Below, in pieces: positions 23,847 through 23,866 of a DNA stretch of 23,866 nucleotides (position 1 is the first letter of the stretch; every line of letters begins with the position of its first letter). The translations under genes were made by a program, and so were the position numbers. The notes below the pieces were generated by a model. It made no database searches and was not told where the DNA came from. It was given only the letters and a program-made list of their open reading frames with translations. Source of the stretch: JBDHBD01 sp039586095 (GTDB taxonomy: Bacteria > Gemmatimonadota > Gemmatimonadetes > Palauibacterales > Palauibacteraceae); the NCBI GenBank assembly GCA_039586095.1, contig JBDHLB010000036.1:1-23866 (forward strand), given 5' to 3'.

Positions 23847-23866
23847 GCTGCCGACGCCTCGTGCTC

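Overview
The window is GC-rich, gene-dense bacterial chromosome from a Gram-negative organism: it encodes an outer-membrane barrel protein, several lipoproteins and signal-peptide proteins. Gene content and style (NAD-type isocitrate dehydrogenase, caa3-type CtaG plus SCO, GTG starts, many overlapping genes) would fit Gemmatimonadota or a neighbouring phylum. That is an impression from gene families, not a proof. I see no rRNA, tRNA, CRISPR array, insertion sequence or phage gene, so this looks like core chromosome rather than an island.

Bases 1-6900 (+ strand): a 5'-truncated folE, a short-chain dehydrogenase, a Trm112-type zinc protein with an extra C-terminal domain, a small membrane protein, a TPR protein, a long-chain acyl-CoA synthetase, cutA and a secreted M28 metallopeptidase. 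Bases 6962-11039 (- strand), in transcription order: an unknown lipoprotein, a DUF445 membrane protein, a SCO copper chaperone and CtaG. The last two belong to cytochrome c oxidase copper assembly. An 8-codon upstream ORF with an excellent ribosome-binding site sits just before sco and ends on its start codon.

Bases 11248-15694 (+ strand): three genes joined by TGATG stop/start overlaps. They encode a sodium/acidic amino acid symporter, a POTRA-less Omp85-like barrel, and a lipoprotein of unknown function. The lipoprotein carries a Lys, an HxDxxxxN loop and a DF motif in the order and spacing of a kinase-fold enzyme; it is the most interesting item here. Bases 15732-17717 (- strand) encode a protein joining a DUF1499 domain, a membrane or signal segment and a CBM9-like extracytoplasmic region.

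Bases 17884-22569 (+ strand) form a tight run: a sugar-nucleotide transferase, a LeuA/homocitrate-synthase-family enzyme without the regulatory domain, a secreted unknown, an NAD-type isocitrate dehydrogenase-like enzyme, and two small membrane proteins. A glutaryl-CoA dehydrogenase follows at 22639-23823. The LeuA-like and Icd-like enzymes may work in one pathway (citrate/2-oxoglutarate or a chain-elongation route), but the substrates cannot be settled from sequence alone.
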